Assembly (NCBI GenBank): GCA_023525975.1
Contig: CM042022.1
Span: 4,313,501-4,377,500 of the forward strand
Direction: 5' to 3'
Origin: Smallanthus sonchifolius
Lineage: Eukaryota > Streptophyta > Magnoliopsida > Asterales > Asteraceae
Length of the DNA stretch: 64,000 bases
Shown: piece by piece, positions 24,154-36,700 of the stretch
Layout: each line of letters starts with the position of its first letter
Numbering within the stretch: position 1 is the first letter of the stretch
Notes under the pieces: generated by a model
Database searches by the model: none
Told to the model about the DNA's origin: nothing
What the model saw: only the letters and a program-made list of their open reading frames with translations
Translations under genes and position numbers: made by a program

Positions 24154-24391
24154 TAATAATTTTCATTATGATAATGCAAAGTAGAGACAACCTTCGATTG
24201 AGTGATTGATTATAAAACAGAGAAGATGCAGAGCATAAATACAAGATGAAAACTAGAATTAAGCCTATAATTAGGTCCTGGAAATCAGGCCAAGAATGAA
24301 CGAGCAATTGTGGTGATTGAGGAGTGATATGTGGTGATTGAGGAGTGATATGTGGTTGCCATATTTGTGGAGAGATAACCGATTCTCATTA
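24154..24391 (-). repeat. 5' LTR of the Copia element (238 bp)
   Basis: Nearly identical to 19535-19769; three bases longer because of an ATG insertion near 24226. It is followed by the target duplication TGATT. It must hold the minus-strand promoter, but no TATA box is convincing. Confidence 0.9.
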
Positions 24392-25918
24392 TGATTTACC
24401 TCTTTTTGATATAATACAAGTGATTTCGATCAGTTTTGGGAGAGAACAAAACTCATTGCTATTTATTATGCTATCAAGACTTCGTTAGATTCACAACTTA
24501 ATAACACTATAACTGAGAAAGAATTACTAGTTAGTAGTTGCCTTGGATATGGGGTGCAAGGTTATAATCTATTCTAACCATATTATTGCGAGGGGTCATA
24601 TGAACAAATATACAGATCTAGGATTCTTTGTTGGATTTTATTGATGTTGGAGTTTGATTTTGTTGAAAGTGAAATGCGGAATTTACTCACTTCGAACATC
24701 AAAGAACAACATATCAAAGAATTGAAACCGAAATCAACCACTAGTCGATCACAGTTTTAATGATTAAACATCCAACCACTCCGATTCCTAATCCCTAGAA
24801 GCATTCAAGGCCAACATCACTCTAATTGATGAGTGTATCATCACAGGTGAGAATATCTCATTATAATCTACCCTTGCTCTTTGTGTAAACCCATTAGCTA
24901 CCAACGTAGCTTTGAACCTTGGTGCTTCAACCCCTTGAATACCCTCCTTTAACTTGTAAATTCATTTACACCCAATCAACTTTCGATCTCTTGGCTTATC
25001 AACTAGGACCTGAGTTTCATTCTTGTACAAAGAATCAATATCTTCCTCCATAGCTTTCACCCACTTCTTTTTATCAACAGAAGTAACATACTCATTGAAT
25101 GATAAAGGCTCAAGACAATCTTTACCAACAGAAGTAACAGACTCATTGACTAAGCTAACTAGGTTGTAGCGGGCACGATTGTGACCTACGATAAACCCTC
25201 TATCAAATTAACATGAAATTAAACGCATGCAAATAGTCATTCATGTTCACATGCTAATGTTTACAAGCATTCATATGTTCAACAAGAAATTTAGACAATA
25301 AGTTCTTACAACTTGAATTATTTATCCCCCATTCCGATTCTGACTACGAAAAGATTAGCCAAGTATGATGTATTGAGTTGAATTCCTAAATCTTCGTATC
25401 ACAAGTTTCATTAAAGATATATAATCAAGCTCCTTGAATCTTTGAGTCTCCAAGCCTTCCTCTCCACAGAGCTGGTGCTCCTAGACTCTCCAAAACCGTC
25501 AATCCCTTGCAAAAACTACTCGGATCCTCTTTAAACTATTGTAAAACAGAATTCCCAAATATGAGTGTTATAGAACGTTGACCAATTTCGACCGATGTTG
25601 GGATGTTAGAAAGTCTTCTGAACCACACTGCTTTAACACCACACAGACACTCAAGGAGGCGGGCGTTGGTCAACGCTTAAGCTTAATTCCTTCTTGCCAG
25701 CTTCTAATAGCTTGTGTTTGGTCACTAATCCTTTCGTATTTAGCTTTCTTTCATCCAATACCTATTACACAAGCATTCCAATAAGTAACACAATTCATAT
25801 CATTTTTAGTGCAATTTATCATGAATAAAATACATTGGAACATATATAATTTAGCTCGATCATAATTTTATCTTTAATCAGTTTGATGCAAGTGTACAAA
25901 GAAAAATTCAACAGAGAG
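24392..25918. other. Gene-free stretch with one Copia fragment
   Basis: Apart from the reverse-transcriptase fragment at about 24844-25110, I see no coding frame, tRNA or clear terminal repeat here. Short open frames such as 25578-25784 show no motif. Confidence 0.5.
24844..25110 (-). pseudogene. Copia reverse-transcriptase N-terminal relic
   Basis: The minus strand reads EPLSFNEYVTS, KKWVKAMEEDIDSLYKNET, VLVDKPRDRK, then a TGA, then FKATLVANGFTQRARVDYNE. This is the block where Copia RT begins (KW..AM..E...L..N.TW.LV). The frame has an internal stop and no flanking domains. It is clearly close to the relic at 39.7 kb. Confidence 0.8.
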
Positions 25919-28900
25919 TGTCACACCCTGGTTTCCCTAAGCGTGTCGTAGGTTGGGTTTACATAACTCATACTGGAACATAACCATTAACCAACACAAC
26001 GAAAGTCTAATCAAATGCTTACGTTTCAAAATAGAAATACTTCATAACTTGACTAAAACAAACGAAATCAGAGTTCAACTTTAATGGGAAAAATATGCCA
26101 ATTGTTGTCTTCTCCAAATAGCCAAACGATGCATTCTATCACACTACCTCTTTTCCTTGCTACTAGAGGCCATAAACCTCTGTGAAATACTTGCTAAAAT
26201 GGGTTAGCATAAGCTAGGGAGTTCTAAGTTTAATATTTCAAATAACATTCATTAGCATACATGACAATACAAGTACCCGTTTAAAGTACTATTAACTACG
26301 TCACCTTATTGTCTCTTCATTGGAACACTTTGACGTGCTCTGGCACATCATACTGGTTTGTTAGTTTTTACTCGAAAGTCGTTAGTGATGTTCTCGGAAT
26401 GATCTATAAAATATACCTAATTTAACCTAACCTAGACACTCTAGTTAAACTCTAGACTCTCCTAAATACTAGACCACAATGACAGGCAAGTGTACCTATC
26501 GAATGCAGTAAAGCCTAATGGAAGTCCGGATATCGAACCCACGAGACACTAGTGACAACCAACCTAGACTCTGACTCAACTAACTAAACTGATTTGAATG
26601 GGGGCGGGTTTGTGTTGTGATTCTAAACCTAACAAACTAAAGAGAACTAACTAACGGCAGCCAACTATTAAGCAAAGTATTTAGACGAATTCAAGAATGG
26701 GGAAGGCACTACCCAGGTTAAGAATCCTACTTGTGAATCTCGGATTTCTCTCGGCTAAAGAAACTAATGATGGAAACAGGATCTATGAATACTACACCCT
26801 CAGACTACCTACAGGATCCCTGATCATTCTCAAGGTGTGGCCACAAAGGGAAACCTAATGGGTGTGTGACGCTCATTGGTTGGTTGGATCACCTTTCAGT
26901 CTCTCCAACAATACTAAAGTACCTAAAAGACAGATTACCTTTCAGTCTAACTATCTCAGTACATTCAACAAATGCAAGGGGTAATCTAAGAACAATCAAA
27001 TTGACATGGGATAGCAAAGATACTAAGAACCCTAGGGGAAACCTCCTTTCAGAGCCTTTACACTTGGACACCTAATACCAAAGACAACCCGACTATCTCT
27101 CACCTTTCAGCTATCGAGACAGGCAGAACACTAGGATCAAACAGATAAACGATTTCTATTCCTATGGAATGTGAATTCAACAAAACATAAACTAATCATA
27201 ACACAGAGTCAATGATCTGATATGAAACCCTAACTGAAAGACATTCAATAGGTAACATATGGAATTTGAAACCAATTACAAATCTGATCTAAGCATGCAT
27301 AAACATCAACCAATTATCAAAAGATTCATTACAATAGCATTAATCCATCAATAATAATCCATAAAACCGACAAAAATCTAAAACTCAACAAATATTCATT
27401 AAACCTAGGTAGTATAAACAAGTTTAGTCAATCATAAGAAAAACAGAACCCAAAAGTCAATATAAACGTTAATCGTAAAACAGAAAATAATTAAGCAGCC
27501 TACTTGTTTGCTTTAATAAATGTTCACATGCTTGCTTGCTTTCAATATTAACGATTTAAGCTTCTGTTTGTGTTTTTTTTTTCTTTTTCTTCGATGAAAC
27601 TCCAACAGCCGCCACACCCAATATATAATTTGTTGTGCTTCAATTCCAATTCAGAATTGCCTTCCTCGATCAATGTGTCAAGCACACAACTATTTTTTCC
27701 TAATTCCGTATTGCTTCTGCCGTCCCCTCCTCCAACTCCAATTCACGGCTCTCTTTGTACCTACTTTGCGTCGTCTACATGGAGGCCCACACATTCTTAA
27801 TTTAGCTAAAGCCCACGTGATACTAATTAATTCCAACTTTGATGACCCATTTCACATGAGATCTAAATCCAAATTATTTCTAGTCCACTAATTAATTCAT
27901 CATTCCTTTATTTCATTTAGCCTCTGCGATGACTAGTTCTTCATATGAATTGCATCTTCCACATTTAATTAATTACACCCCAATATGATTTCATGCAATT
28001 AACTCTTATGCTTCAAAATTGTTGTAGTCCAATCACTCAAGTCTCCTGTATCTAAAGAGCTCTACTCTCTCTCCAAATTCTTCATTTAGCTCGTTTAAAC
28101 TCCTTTTACTCACGAACACCTACAATATATAACTTTATTAAGTACAAGCTATAAATGCCCTAAAACGAATATAAAACTATACTAAACACGCTACAAAATA
28201 CAAGGATAAAGAGATGTGTTTTGCGACACATCACTTAGCAATTAAGCTACTTTGCCATTACTTCAAACACATAGGTAACAATGTAACAGACATGTATTTT
28301 CAAAATATAACTTTAACAAATGTGTATTTCAACCCAAATAACAGTATTATGGCAAATGCAATAGAACTCACCATACCCTTTGCGCTTGTCGGCAATTGTC
28401 AACGTTTCACACCTTTCACTATTTGCTTGTTACTTGACACCCTCTTATATTCGTAACATTTCACATTAAACTACTAAAATCATAAAGGATCGTATACGAC
28501 TTCTCGGATTCTTATAGGTCGTATACCACTAGTTTACGCCAGTATACCACGGGTATACACGCGTATAAGACTGCTATACGCATGTATATTAGCGCAGATC
28601 ACCCAGAATGCTCAGAACAGCATAATAATCAACCATAACTTAAATTCTTTGTTGTTCTTGTGCCAATATTGATGTTTCTAACTTGATTACACATTATTGG
28701 TTCATTTCTACCCCAACTTAACACCAATAGCATAGATTTCACCCATGATTTCATCATAAACTTAGTATTTTTGAATCATAAGCTATTTACCAAGCTTTGT
28801 TGACGAACACAAATGTTGAAGATGATCTGCTGATGATCAAACTCTTCTTATCTCTTTTCCTTTCTGCCAATTACACCACTACACTCAAGGATTTTTTTTA

Positions 28901-29066
28901 TTTTTCTTTTTGAATGGCTTCAATTTACACACATAAGTTGTTTGGTTGAATTTTGGAGAAGGTTTTATGATTATTAGATGGTGTATATGAGTATGTGGGT
29001 GTGTGTGTATATATATATACTGATCGAAGATAACAAGTAGAAGAAAGGTGTTTGATTAGTGTCAAC
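25919..29066. other. Gene-free AT-rich repeat-like DNA
   Basis: A TGTCACACCC motif at about 25920 resembles the LTR edge seen at 4666 and may mark an LTR fragment. The phrase GTCCGGATATCGAACCC near 26525 is of a kind seen in plant LTR-element internal regions (impression only). A cluster of GTATAC-type words lies at 28490-28575, and a GT/TA microsatellite at 28999-29020. Short frames, for example 27570-27800, have no support. Confidence 0.4.
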
Positions 29067-29381
29067 TGTTGGCCTTTCGGATCTTCATTGACTCGAATCA
29101 AAATCTCTCATGAACAAAACTCACGTACACAAATATTCCTTTTGTATATATTGAAATTTGTTAACATTTTACATACACTGACTTTGTTTATATAGGTTCA
29201 CAAATGAACCATTGTGTCTGTTCCCTAACAGACATAACCATTCAATCCTAACTACCATAACTGCCATATACAGATATTAACTTTATTCTTGGCACACTAA
29301 GCCCCTATACTTTATAAACTTTACATAATATACTAAATACTTTGACCGACACATGGATTAAGGAATTATTAATTTTCAACA
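29067..29381 (-). repeat. 3' LTR of the 3.1-kb element
   Basis: Starts TGTTGGCC, ends TTTTCAACA; the pyrimidine run TTCCCCCCT follows directly. Confidence 0.9.
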
Positions 29382-31491
29382 TTCCCCCCTGATCGCGGTG
29401 TCAAGGTCAATCAAAAACAATAATAAAAACTCAATTCCTAGCTACCTTAGACTATAGTACAGCAAAGTAGGGTGTCGTATCCACCGGAATTCGTGGAGAG
29501 TGCTATTTATAAAAACTACTTTAAACTCGAATTAATTTAGAAGGTGATCACTCGTTTGTACTAATTGGAAGTTACATAGACATAACTCGTTGACTGCTAA
29601 GTTTGATAAATAATTGACAACCAAAATAATTGATCGTGTTGAGCAACGATTATAAAACCGAATACTTGACACAAGTTAAATCCTCAATCGTTAATTACCA
29701 ATTCAGAAAACCGGAAAACCGAACATAAACAAACACGGGTTACCGATATAAAACCGAAAAACTGATGCTAGCATTAATTCAATAACCCAAACTGTTTAAT
29801 CAAACAAAGTAAACTATAGAATTCAAATAATCGAAAGATTAAAGAAAGTCTAAACCAAATCCAAGTATGAACCAAGTAAAAATCACCTTACAAGACAAAT
29901 CCTACACCAGGAAACAACCACGGGTGGATTAGCCACTCATGGTAGTCATACGATCTTCAATAATCAACTTAGAATGTTGCAACATCAATCCGGAATGAAT
30001 AATAGTGAAAAAATCCTTCAAAAATCCTCTATAAAACTCCAAAAACGGCTGGGGAATCAATCCACTTCGTAACCCTAAAGGTATACTTTAAGTATGACCA
30101 AAAATCCGCATTGACCGACTCTTGACCATACCCCACCGTACCGTACGCTGATACTGCTCCTGGAAGGCTCAACCTACTGTAAATGACTTTCCTATACGGT
30201 GCTTTGGTACAGCCGACCGTACCGTACGCCCAAATGACCGTATGGTACGCCCAAATCCATATTCTAACTTCATTTTCACATCCGGCTCATCGAGCTACCC
30301 CAAATTGATATATTATGGGCCACGTGGCTCATTTTCTAGCTCATGATATGCTCCAAACAAGTTTTGGACTTTGTATTTTCTCTATCTACTGCATAATTCC
30401 AAATCCATTCTTCCCAATTACTTCCAAAACACGTACTTTAGCTTCAAACACCTGTGAACAATAACACACTCCAAGTAATCATGTTCCACACCAAATCACA
30501 CATAAAAACATCCACTTAAACATCATAAACATCAAACAAATACCCACTGATCACCCCCTAATTTCTTAATCCATGTCTTTCATATCTTCATATCTTCAAG
30601 CTCCATCTTCTTTATCTTGAGCATGTAGTAGCGGGTCTTGGTCTCTAAACTTTAGCTTGATCTTGACCATCATATTGGTTCCATCCACTTGACCAGTTCA
30701 CAACATCCAGACCTGATGCAGTTTCATTTTCTTCCAATGAAACAGGGTTGCCTCCTAGCCTTGTGCTCACAATACCACACTCCACTTGTGTGGATTTCGG
30801 TTGTCTCTTGCACCACTAACACCCTCCTTGGTCTGCTTCTCAATTTGTTGTGTGTCCTCTTGGTCCTCAACCGCGGCCTTGTAATATGAGTCTAACAAAT
30901 TAAGGTACCTCTCGTACATTCTCGTTTTCTCTGATGTCAGTCTCTTCCTCGCTTTCGAACACCAATTTCTTGTGTCTCTTGTTCTCTCTGTTCCATGCAT
31001 AAACCATAGTTCACACAAAACATTCTTCTCGGGCCTTTTAATTTTAGTGCAAGCCCACAAATTCTTTTTGTATATGGCCACGTTTCTTTGAACTGGAAGC
31101 ACCATCCAACTTCAACAAAATAGGCCCACAAAATAGCACCATCCAAATTCTTTTTGTATATGGCCACGTTTTTTTGTATATGGCCACGTTTCTTTGTATA
31201 TGGTTTACGAATCAATGACAGCAACAATGGGTTTCGTATTCTACTCCTTCAAGCGATCTTGGTTAGGGCTTCGGTGTTTCTTTTAATCGGCTCTCCGATT
31301 CTCGAATTCAACAGCAAACAGTCGATCTTCACTCAATCGGCCTTCAAATCTTTAATCGGTTCTCCGATGGCATACACGGCGACGGCTTCTTCCTTTCTCG
31401 GTCGCCGGCGTTTTTCTGTAGCACACGGGTAAGTCCTTCTTTATCTCTCCTTCTCTTTACTTTTTTCTGATTTTGGAACGATTCATCCTAA

Positions 31492-31673
31492 ATCGTTCTT
31501 TTCTGGTTCATAACAGGGCACACCACCCTTCTCTAAATCGGTCTCTCCGATCTCGGTCTCACGGCGTCTTCTCCGTCGCAAAACGGTATGTTCTTCTCTG
31601 TCTCTCTCTGTAAATCGATTCACACCAAATCGTTCCTCTCTGCTTCATAAACGGGCACACCACCCTTCTCTTT
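31492..31673. repeat. Direct repeat in the element's leader (two ~43-bp copies)
   Basis: TCGTTCTTTTCTGGTTCATA at about 31492 and its variant at about 31631 are each followed by GGGCACACCACCCTTCTCT. The offset is about 139 bp. This is the 5' leader on the element's own strand. Confidence 0.75.
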
Positions 31674-31845
31674 GATTTCTGGTTTCACCAACCAATCTAA
31701 TCTCCAATTCGATGTTTCTCTTAATCGAATCGTGTCTCTCTCTATTCGATTTTTCAGAATCGAATTTGGGTTTTCTCCAACCCGTTCTAAAACGATCTAC
31801 TCCCGATCGTCACAGAACTCTTCTATGTTTGATTCGAGCCTCAGG

Positions 31846-31856
31846 CTCTGATACCA
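31846..31856 (-). promoter_or_regulatory. Primer-binding site of the 3.1-kb element
   Basis: CTCTGATACCA, one base from the LTR that starts at 31858; read on the minus strand it is the initiator tRNA-Met PBS. Confidence 0.9.
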
Positions 31857-31857
31857 A

Positions 31858-32172
31858 TGTTAGCCTTTCGAATCTTCATTGACTCGAATCAAAATCTCTC
31901 ATGAACAAAACTCACATACACAAATATTCCTTTTGTATATATTGAAATATGTTAACATTTTACATACATTGACTTTGTTTATATAGGTTCAAAAATGAAC
32001 CATTGTGTATGTTCCCTAACAGACATAACAATTCAATCCTAACTATCATAACTGTCATATACAGTTATTAACTTTATTCTTGGCACACTAAACTCCTATA
32101 CTTTATAAACTTTACATAATATACTAAATACTTTGACCGACACATGGATTAAGAAATTATTAATTTTCAACA
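31858..32172 (-). repeat. 5' LTR of the 3.1-kb element
   Basis: Starts TGTTAGCC, ends TTTTCAACA, and is followed by the target duplication TCAAC. Confidence 0.9.
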
Positions 32173-32394
32173 TCAACATGCAAAGAGTAAATTAATAATT
32201 GTATACAATCGTATACACCACATGTATACGCCCATATAGCTTAAACGACAGTATACCCTTTTTTTCTTTTGTTTATACGCCCGTTTAGGGTTTACATAGA
32301 GGGAATCCAAAAAAAGGCCTATGATTGTGAAGAGATTATAACGTCAAAATGAAGGCATTTCATGTTACTAAAACTAGGAGAAAGAAATTCACGA

Positions 32395-32545
32395 GGGTCT
32401 TGCAATGTGATACTCAAGTTCTTCCATGGAAAGTTGAAAGGTAAATGGATGGGACCATATGTGGTCAAGAGTGTGTCCACATGAGCGGTGGAGATTCATG
32501 ACTTGATTGGTAAGAAGACACAAGTGGCAAACGACATTAGTTGAA
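32395..32545 (+). pseudogene. Ty3/Gypsy integrase C-terminal relic
   Basis: The frame reads KFFHGKLKGKWMGPYVVKSV, then a stop, then AVEIHDLIGKKTQVAN. This is the integrase tail block (FPGKLKS.W.GP..V) of plant Gypsy elements, resembling Athila types. It is a short broken fragment with no neighbouring pol domains. Confidence 0.75.
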
Positions 32546-32939
32546 TCCTTATATCATCTGTATTGGCCGTGATCATGTCATGTTTGATGTGGTAAAAAAA
32601 GGATTAACCACTATATTAATCATCCTAATTGCCTCCATGAACTTATGCCGGGTTAAGGACGTTAAACTTAGTGTTGCATGAAGAAAACCTGTTTATATGT
32701 GATTTCTTTTTTTATGTAGTTTAGTTTCATCATGTTAAACTGAAACACGTTAAGACGTTGTGTGTCACGAATTTAACCGCTACATCATAAAGCAATGTTC
32801 AAAGTTTGTCAGGAATATGTGATTATGTTCAAATGTTTATAACCAATATATCAAACCCATAAGTGAGAAAAGATGAGTGATTTCAACATGAAATTGACTC
32901 ATTTCCAAATTATGCATTAGGAACAAGTCAAGTCTTATG

Positions 32940-33110
32940 TTAGGGAGGGAACTCAAGTTCTGGAGAGAACCGGTTTCGTGAATTTTTAGAACCGGTTTTG
33001 ACTAGAAATATTGAAACCTATCCAGACCCTACGGGTAGGGTCGGTTCCGGAAGAACCGGTTACGGTTCCTTGGGCGGTTCCGGTTCCTGTTTTTTTGTTC
33101 ACCTCTACAT
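32940..33110. mobile_element. hAT-like terminal fragment rich in GGTTCCGG words
   Basis: Alternating ACCGGTT, GGTTCCGG and GGTTCC words lead to TTGTTCACCTCTA. The reverse complement, TAGAGGTGAACAAA then CAGGAACCGGAACCG, resembles terminal sequence of plant hAT elements. No matching left end or 8-bp duplication was found, so it is probably a fragment or MITE. Confidence 0.4.
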
Positions 33111-33777
33111 GTGACCACATTTTAATCTACACTTTATTGATGTTTTTCCATGTCTATGCAAGTCAAGTGTCAATGTGAAATCAACCGTGCCGGGACGGCA
33201 AAGCTCTTCAAGGCTAGATCTGGTTAACATTGTTCAAAAGGGTAGTCGGCCTAAGACACAGATACATATAATCAACATGTACAGAATAAATAAGAGAAAA
33301 TTATGAAATTCTTGTATTCGTGTTACCTCTATATTTATGTCAAAACAGATTCACACATGTAGTGATGCATGACATACGCGACTCAACTCGTGTAACCACT
33401 TTGTTTTCAGGTATATTTGTGTATGAAGTTAGGTTATCTCCATTTATTCTCATATATGAGCTTATTTCCATCTAAAAAAAGTGAATAAAACTCCTTTTTT
33501 TTCTTGGAGTTTTCTCTAGATAATAGAAATAAGATACTAATTTTTAGCCTTATTTTGAGGATGGTAATACAACAAGCTTGTTTTGAGTCGAACATATCAA
33601 CAGTTATCAATAACAGCAATAACAAAACATTAAAATCTACAACAAAAATCGATTAACTTAAACTCTTTGATTAAAAACACAAGCAAAATATCAATACATT
33701 CATTCAAAAATCAAAATAAACAATTCATTAAAAGTATACCCATATTTCTGTTCTTTTTTTTCCTTCTTTTTACACTT
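33111..33777. other. 3' flank of the XBAT32-like gene
   Basis: AT-rich with no gene seen. It should include the 3' UTR and polyadenylation region of the minus-strand gene ending at 33778. Confidence 0.5.
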
Positions 33778-36700
33778 TCAGTATCCACCAGCAACAATTT
33801 GTACTGATTGATTCAATGAACATAACCATGACCTTCTACTATCCAACTGCGAATTCGACCACCGACCACGGTCAACCGATGGTCTGCTCAAAGACGGGCC
33901 CATGTCTGAAGCACCCATGCAAAGACTTGAGCTTAATTTCATTGATGGAAACTTTTGGCAGCTCAGAGATCTAAGAGGGGATGGAAACTCAGGCTTGCAT
34001 AAGGGAGTTGTATCAAGTGTGTTGTTATCTTCGGTTAAAGAAGTACATGTAAAGAATGATAGCGGTAAGCTTGTCCGTGGCATCCCTAAGAGTGGTCGGG
34101 TGCCCGGAAGCTTCTTGAATGAAACTATTCCTTGGCGGCAAAGAGGGCAGGGGATTGAGCCTGGCGGCCCTTGGGAGGCATTTGAGGCCATGCTTGTGGA
34201 ACAAAGATATAATGCACAACGAGTGCAGAATTCATGATAACAACCTGTTTTTATAGTTAACTCGAGTCAAGATTCATTCTATAGAAAGATGCTATTCAAT
34301 TAAAGGTGGCAAAATGGGAACGGGTGTGGTTGGGTTGACCTGAAACACTTTTTGTCCAAATAACTGTAGCTTTTTATAAATAGTTAATACAGTATTTTTT
34401 TTGTTCTAAAATAACAATGTACTTTCACTTTTCCCTCAATGGGATAGCATGTTGTACATTTGGGACAAAAGTGAAAGCACATTGTTAACTTGTTACTTAA
34501 GAGAAAAAAAAACATATTTAGTGTGTAAAATATGATTATAGAAAATGATATTATTTTAGTCCCCAAGGGGACATCCTATTAGTTAATTAGTGTTCCTCAC
34601 AACCAAAAGGTTGGGAATTCAAATCCTACGGTGTGCAGGTTGTGGTGTATTTATCCTATAAAATTTAGGAATTGTTGGTCAAAAAAAAAAAACGAAAATG
34701 ATATTATTTCAGTAAAAAATTAATTTTTCAATAAAATAATTGCTTAGGAGGTTTTATGCATTAAAAGTAAACTTCTAAGCTACATTACCAGTTTCCCTTT
34801 TAGCGATATTTTCTAATATTTTGGCCGAAAAACGAGTGTTTAGATGTAATTTGAAGTATGCATAATTACCTTCTGCAGAAAGGGCGCATTTGTTTTCCAA
34901 ACAAACAGCACAAGGATCTGCACACGTGGAAAGAGGATCATCGCTCCATCCACACTCTCTGTACATCCAAATAAACAGATAAGAACAGTAAAGAGATCAA
35001 GGTTGACTTTTGAGGTCAACTAGACAAAATCCAAAGTTCTCATTAAAATCAAAAAAATTTAAGCTCAATTACCTAGCAATCTTGACAACACTCATAAGAG
35101 GAATACACAAGTATGGAGAAGAAGTCGGTTCCTCATCTTGTGGTCGTGTAATCAGGACTTCCTCAAGCCATTCTCTATGCCATAACCGAGCCACAGCTAA
35201 AGGGGTCCATCTTTTAATGTTTAAAAAGTCAAAGTTGTACAAATTAGACAAGATTTTAATAAAACAAATCAAAAAAAGGAATTGGTGCATTAAAATCGAT
35301 ACCCTTTTGCATTTTCAGCAGTTACGTTCGCTCCCCTGGCTATCAGAATCTAAAAAGACGTACAAAAACGCATAGCATACATTAGTCAAAAGTCAAAGAC
35401 CTTGAAGCATTGAAAAACTCATTTTCAATGGCGAAAAAGCATACTTGACAACATTGTGCATTTCCACCACAAGCAGCATAATGAAGGGATGTGCTTCCTG
35501 CACCTAAAAACATCTTTTCTTCAATTTTACAATAAACTCAATAAAAGAATAATGATCATACGTGAGACTTCGATGATATTTAAAAAATATTAAAGGGGTA
35601 CCAATTAAGTCAATTGTAGTGCCATCTTCCACCGTGACTTCATTTACAGAAGCCCCCAAATCGATGAGTAACTGTAAACTATCAACATGACCATTTAATG
35701 CCGCCATATGAAGAGATGTCAAACCTCCATCCGCAGGTCTATTGATCGTTTCATAAAGTGATCTACTCATGAACATAGTTTCAAGATTAATCAAATACCA
35801 TTAAGTCATTAACAATAAAATATAAAAGAAATGTCTCATCAAGATTTCTTGAATTATACCCTTCATCAAATTCCAAGACAGATTCTTTGATTCTTGATCT
35901 TTTGATAACAAAATTATAAAAATTAGGAACACTAGGGATATAATCTGCAAGAAGGATCCGAATGCATCGCGTATGTCCATTAAGAGCAGCCAAATGCAAT
36001 GCAGTACCTCCATTTAGATAATCAGCTTTGTGAATCTAAATTCAATAGTCCTACATTAGCCAAAATTATGTTTCCGTACTAAAACATAATGAACTATCAA
36101 TAATGAAAAAAGAATGCATACATTTGCTTTGTAAAGAACCAAAGTGAGAACAACCTCCCAGTGACCATATTGACAAGCTTGCATCAAAGCAGTCTATCCA
36201 ACAACAAACATATGACATAAAATTATAAATATATAACCTTTATCTATGTTAATAAATCTTCACAAATAGACAATTTGGATTTTCATAATCCAAACTATGA
36301 CCCATTGCCGATAATAATCCATACTGACAATTTTCATAATCATCATCCAGGGTAATCCCAATAGCATAACCGTCAAAGATTCACTCGAGTTCCACTTAAT
36401 TTCGCTCAAAATGAAAATTATAAACAAAATGGGAAAACGTACAAGTGAATCAAGTGTAAATTTTATATGATTATGCTACTAGGATTGCCCTTGGCAAAGA
36501 AAGTGAAAGTTAGTAGTGTCATCATTCAAATTATCAGTATGGATTATTATCGGCCAATGGGATATAGTTTGGATTATTAAAATCCAATTTGCCATATAAA
36601 TATAATCAATAAATTCATCCTAACCTGCCCGCGATAATTTCTGAGATTAATATCAACCCCAGATTGAATCAAGAGTGAAACAATCTAAAACCAAACAAGA

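Larger units (their letters stand above)
19535..24391 (-). mobile_element. Full-length Copia retrotransposon with TA...TA LTR ends
   Basis: The LTRs (19535-19769 and 24154-24391) differ by about three substitutions and a 3-bp indel. A 5-bp target duplication TGATT flanks the element (19530-19534 and 24392-24396). The PBS (24143-24153) abuts the right LTR directly, and the polypurine tract (minus strand GAGAGGGAG) abuts the left LTR. One uninterrupted polyprotein fills the interior. The LTRs start and end TA...TA instead of TG...CA. The element sits about 240 bp past the stop of the preceding gene, tail to tail with it. The small size and short LTRs resemble the Ale or Ivana lineages; I cannot decide which. 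Confidence 0.93.
29067..32172 (-). mobile_element. Complete non-autonomous LTR retrotransposon (3106 bp)
   Basis: Two 315-bp LTRs (29067-29381 and 31858-32172), starting TGTT and ending AACA, are flanked by a 5-bp target duplication TCAAC (29062-29066 and 32173-32177). The polypurine tract (minus strand AGGGGGGAA) touches the left LTR; the tRNA-Met PBS lies at 31846-31856. The 2476-bp interior has no gag or pol motif. Its leader (31240-31845) is CT-rich on the plus strand and has an internal duplication. The LTRs differ at roughly a dozen sites, so the insertion is moderately young. It must use proteins of another element. Confidence 0.92.

Noticed and set aside
27570..27891. Overlapping short frames with proline-rich peptides
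   Set aside because: Low complexity; no start context, splice pattern or domain supports a gene.
30767..31227. Minus-strand frames inside the 3.1-kb LTR element
   Set aside because: Possible gag remnant was considered, but no UBN2 or zinc-knuckle motif appears; left as non-coding interior.
33902..34237. 111-codon plus-strand frame
   Set aside because: It is the antisense shadow of the last XBAT32 exon.
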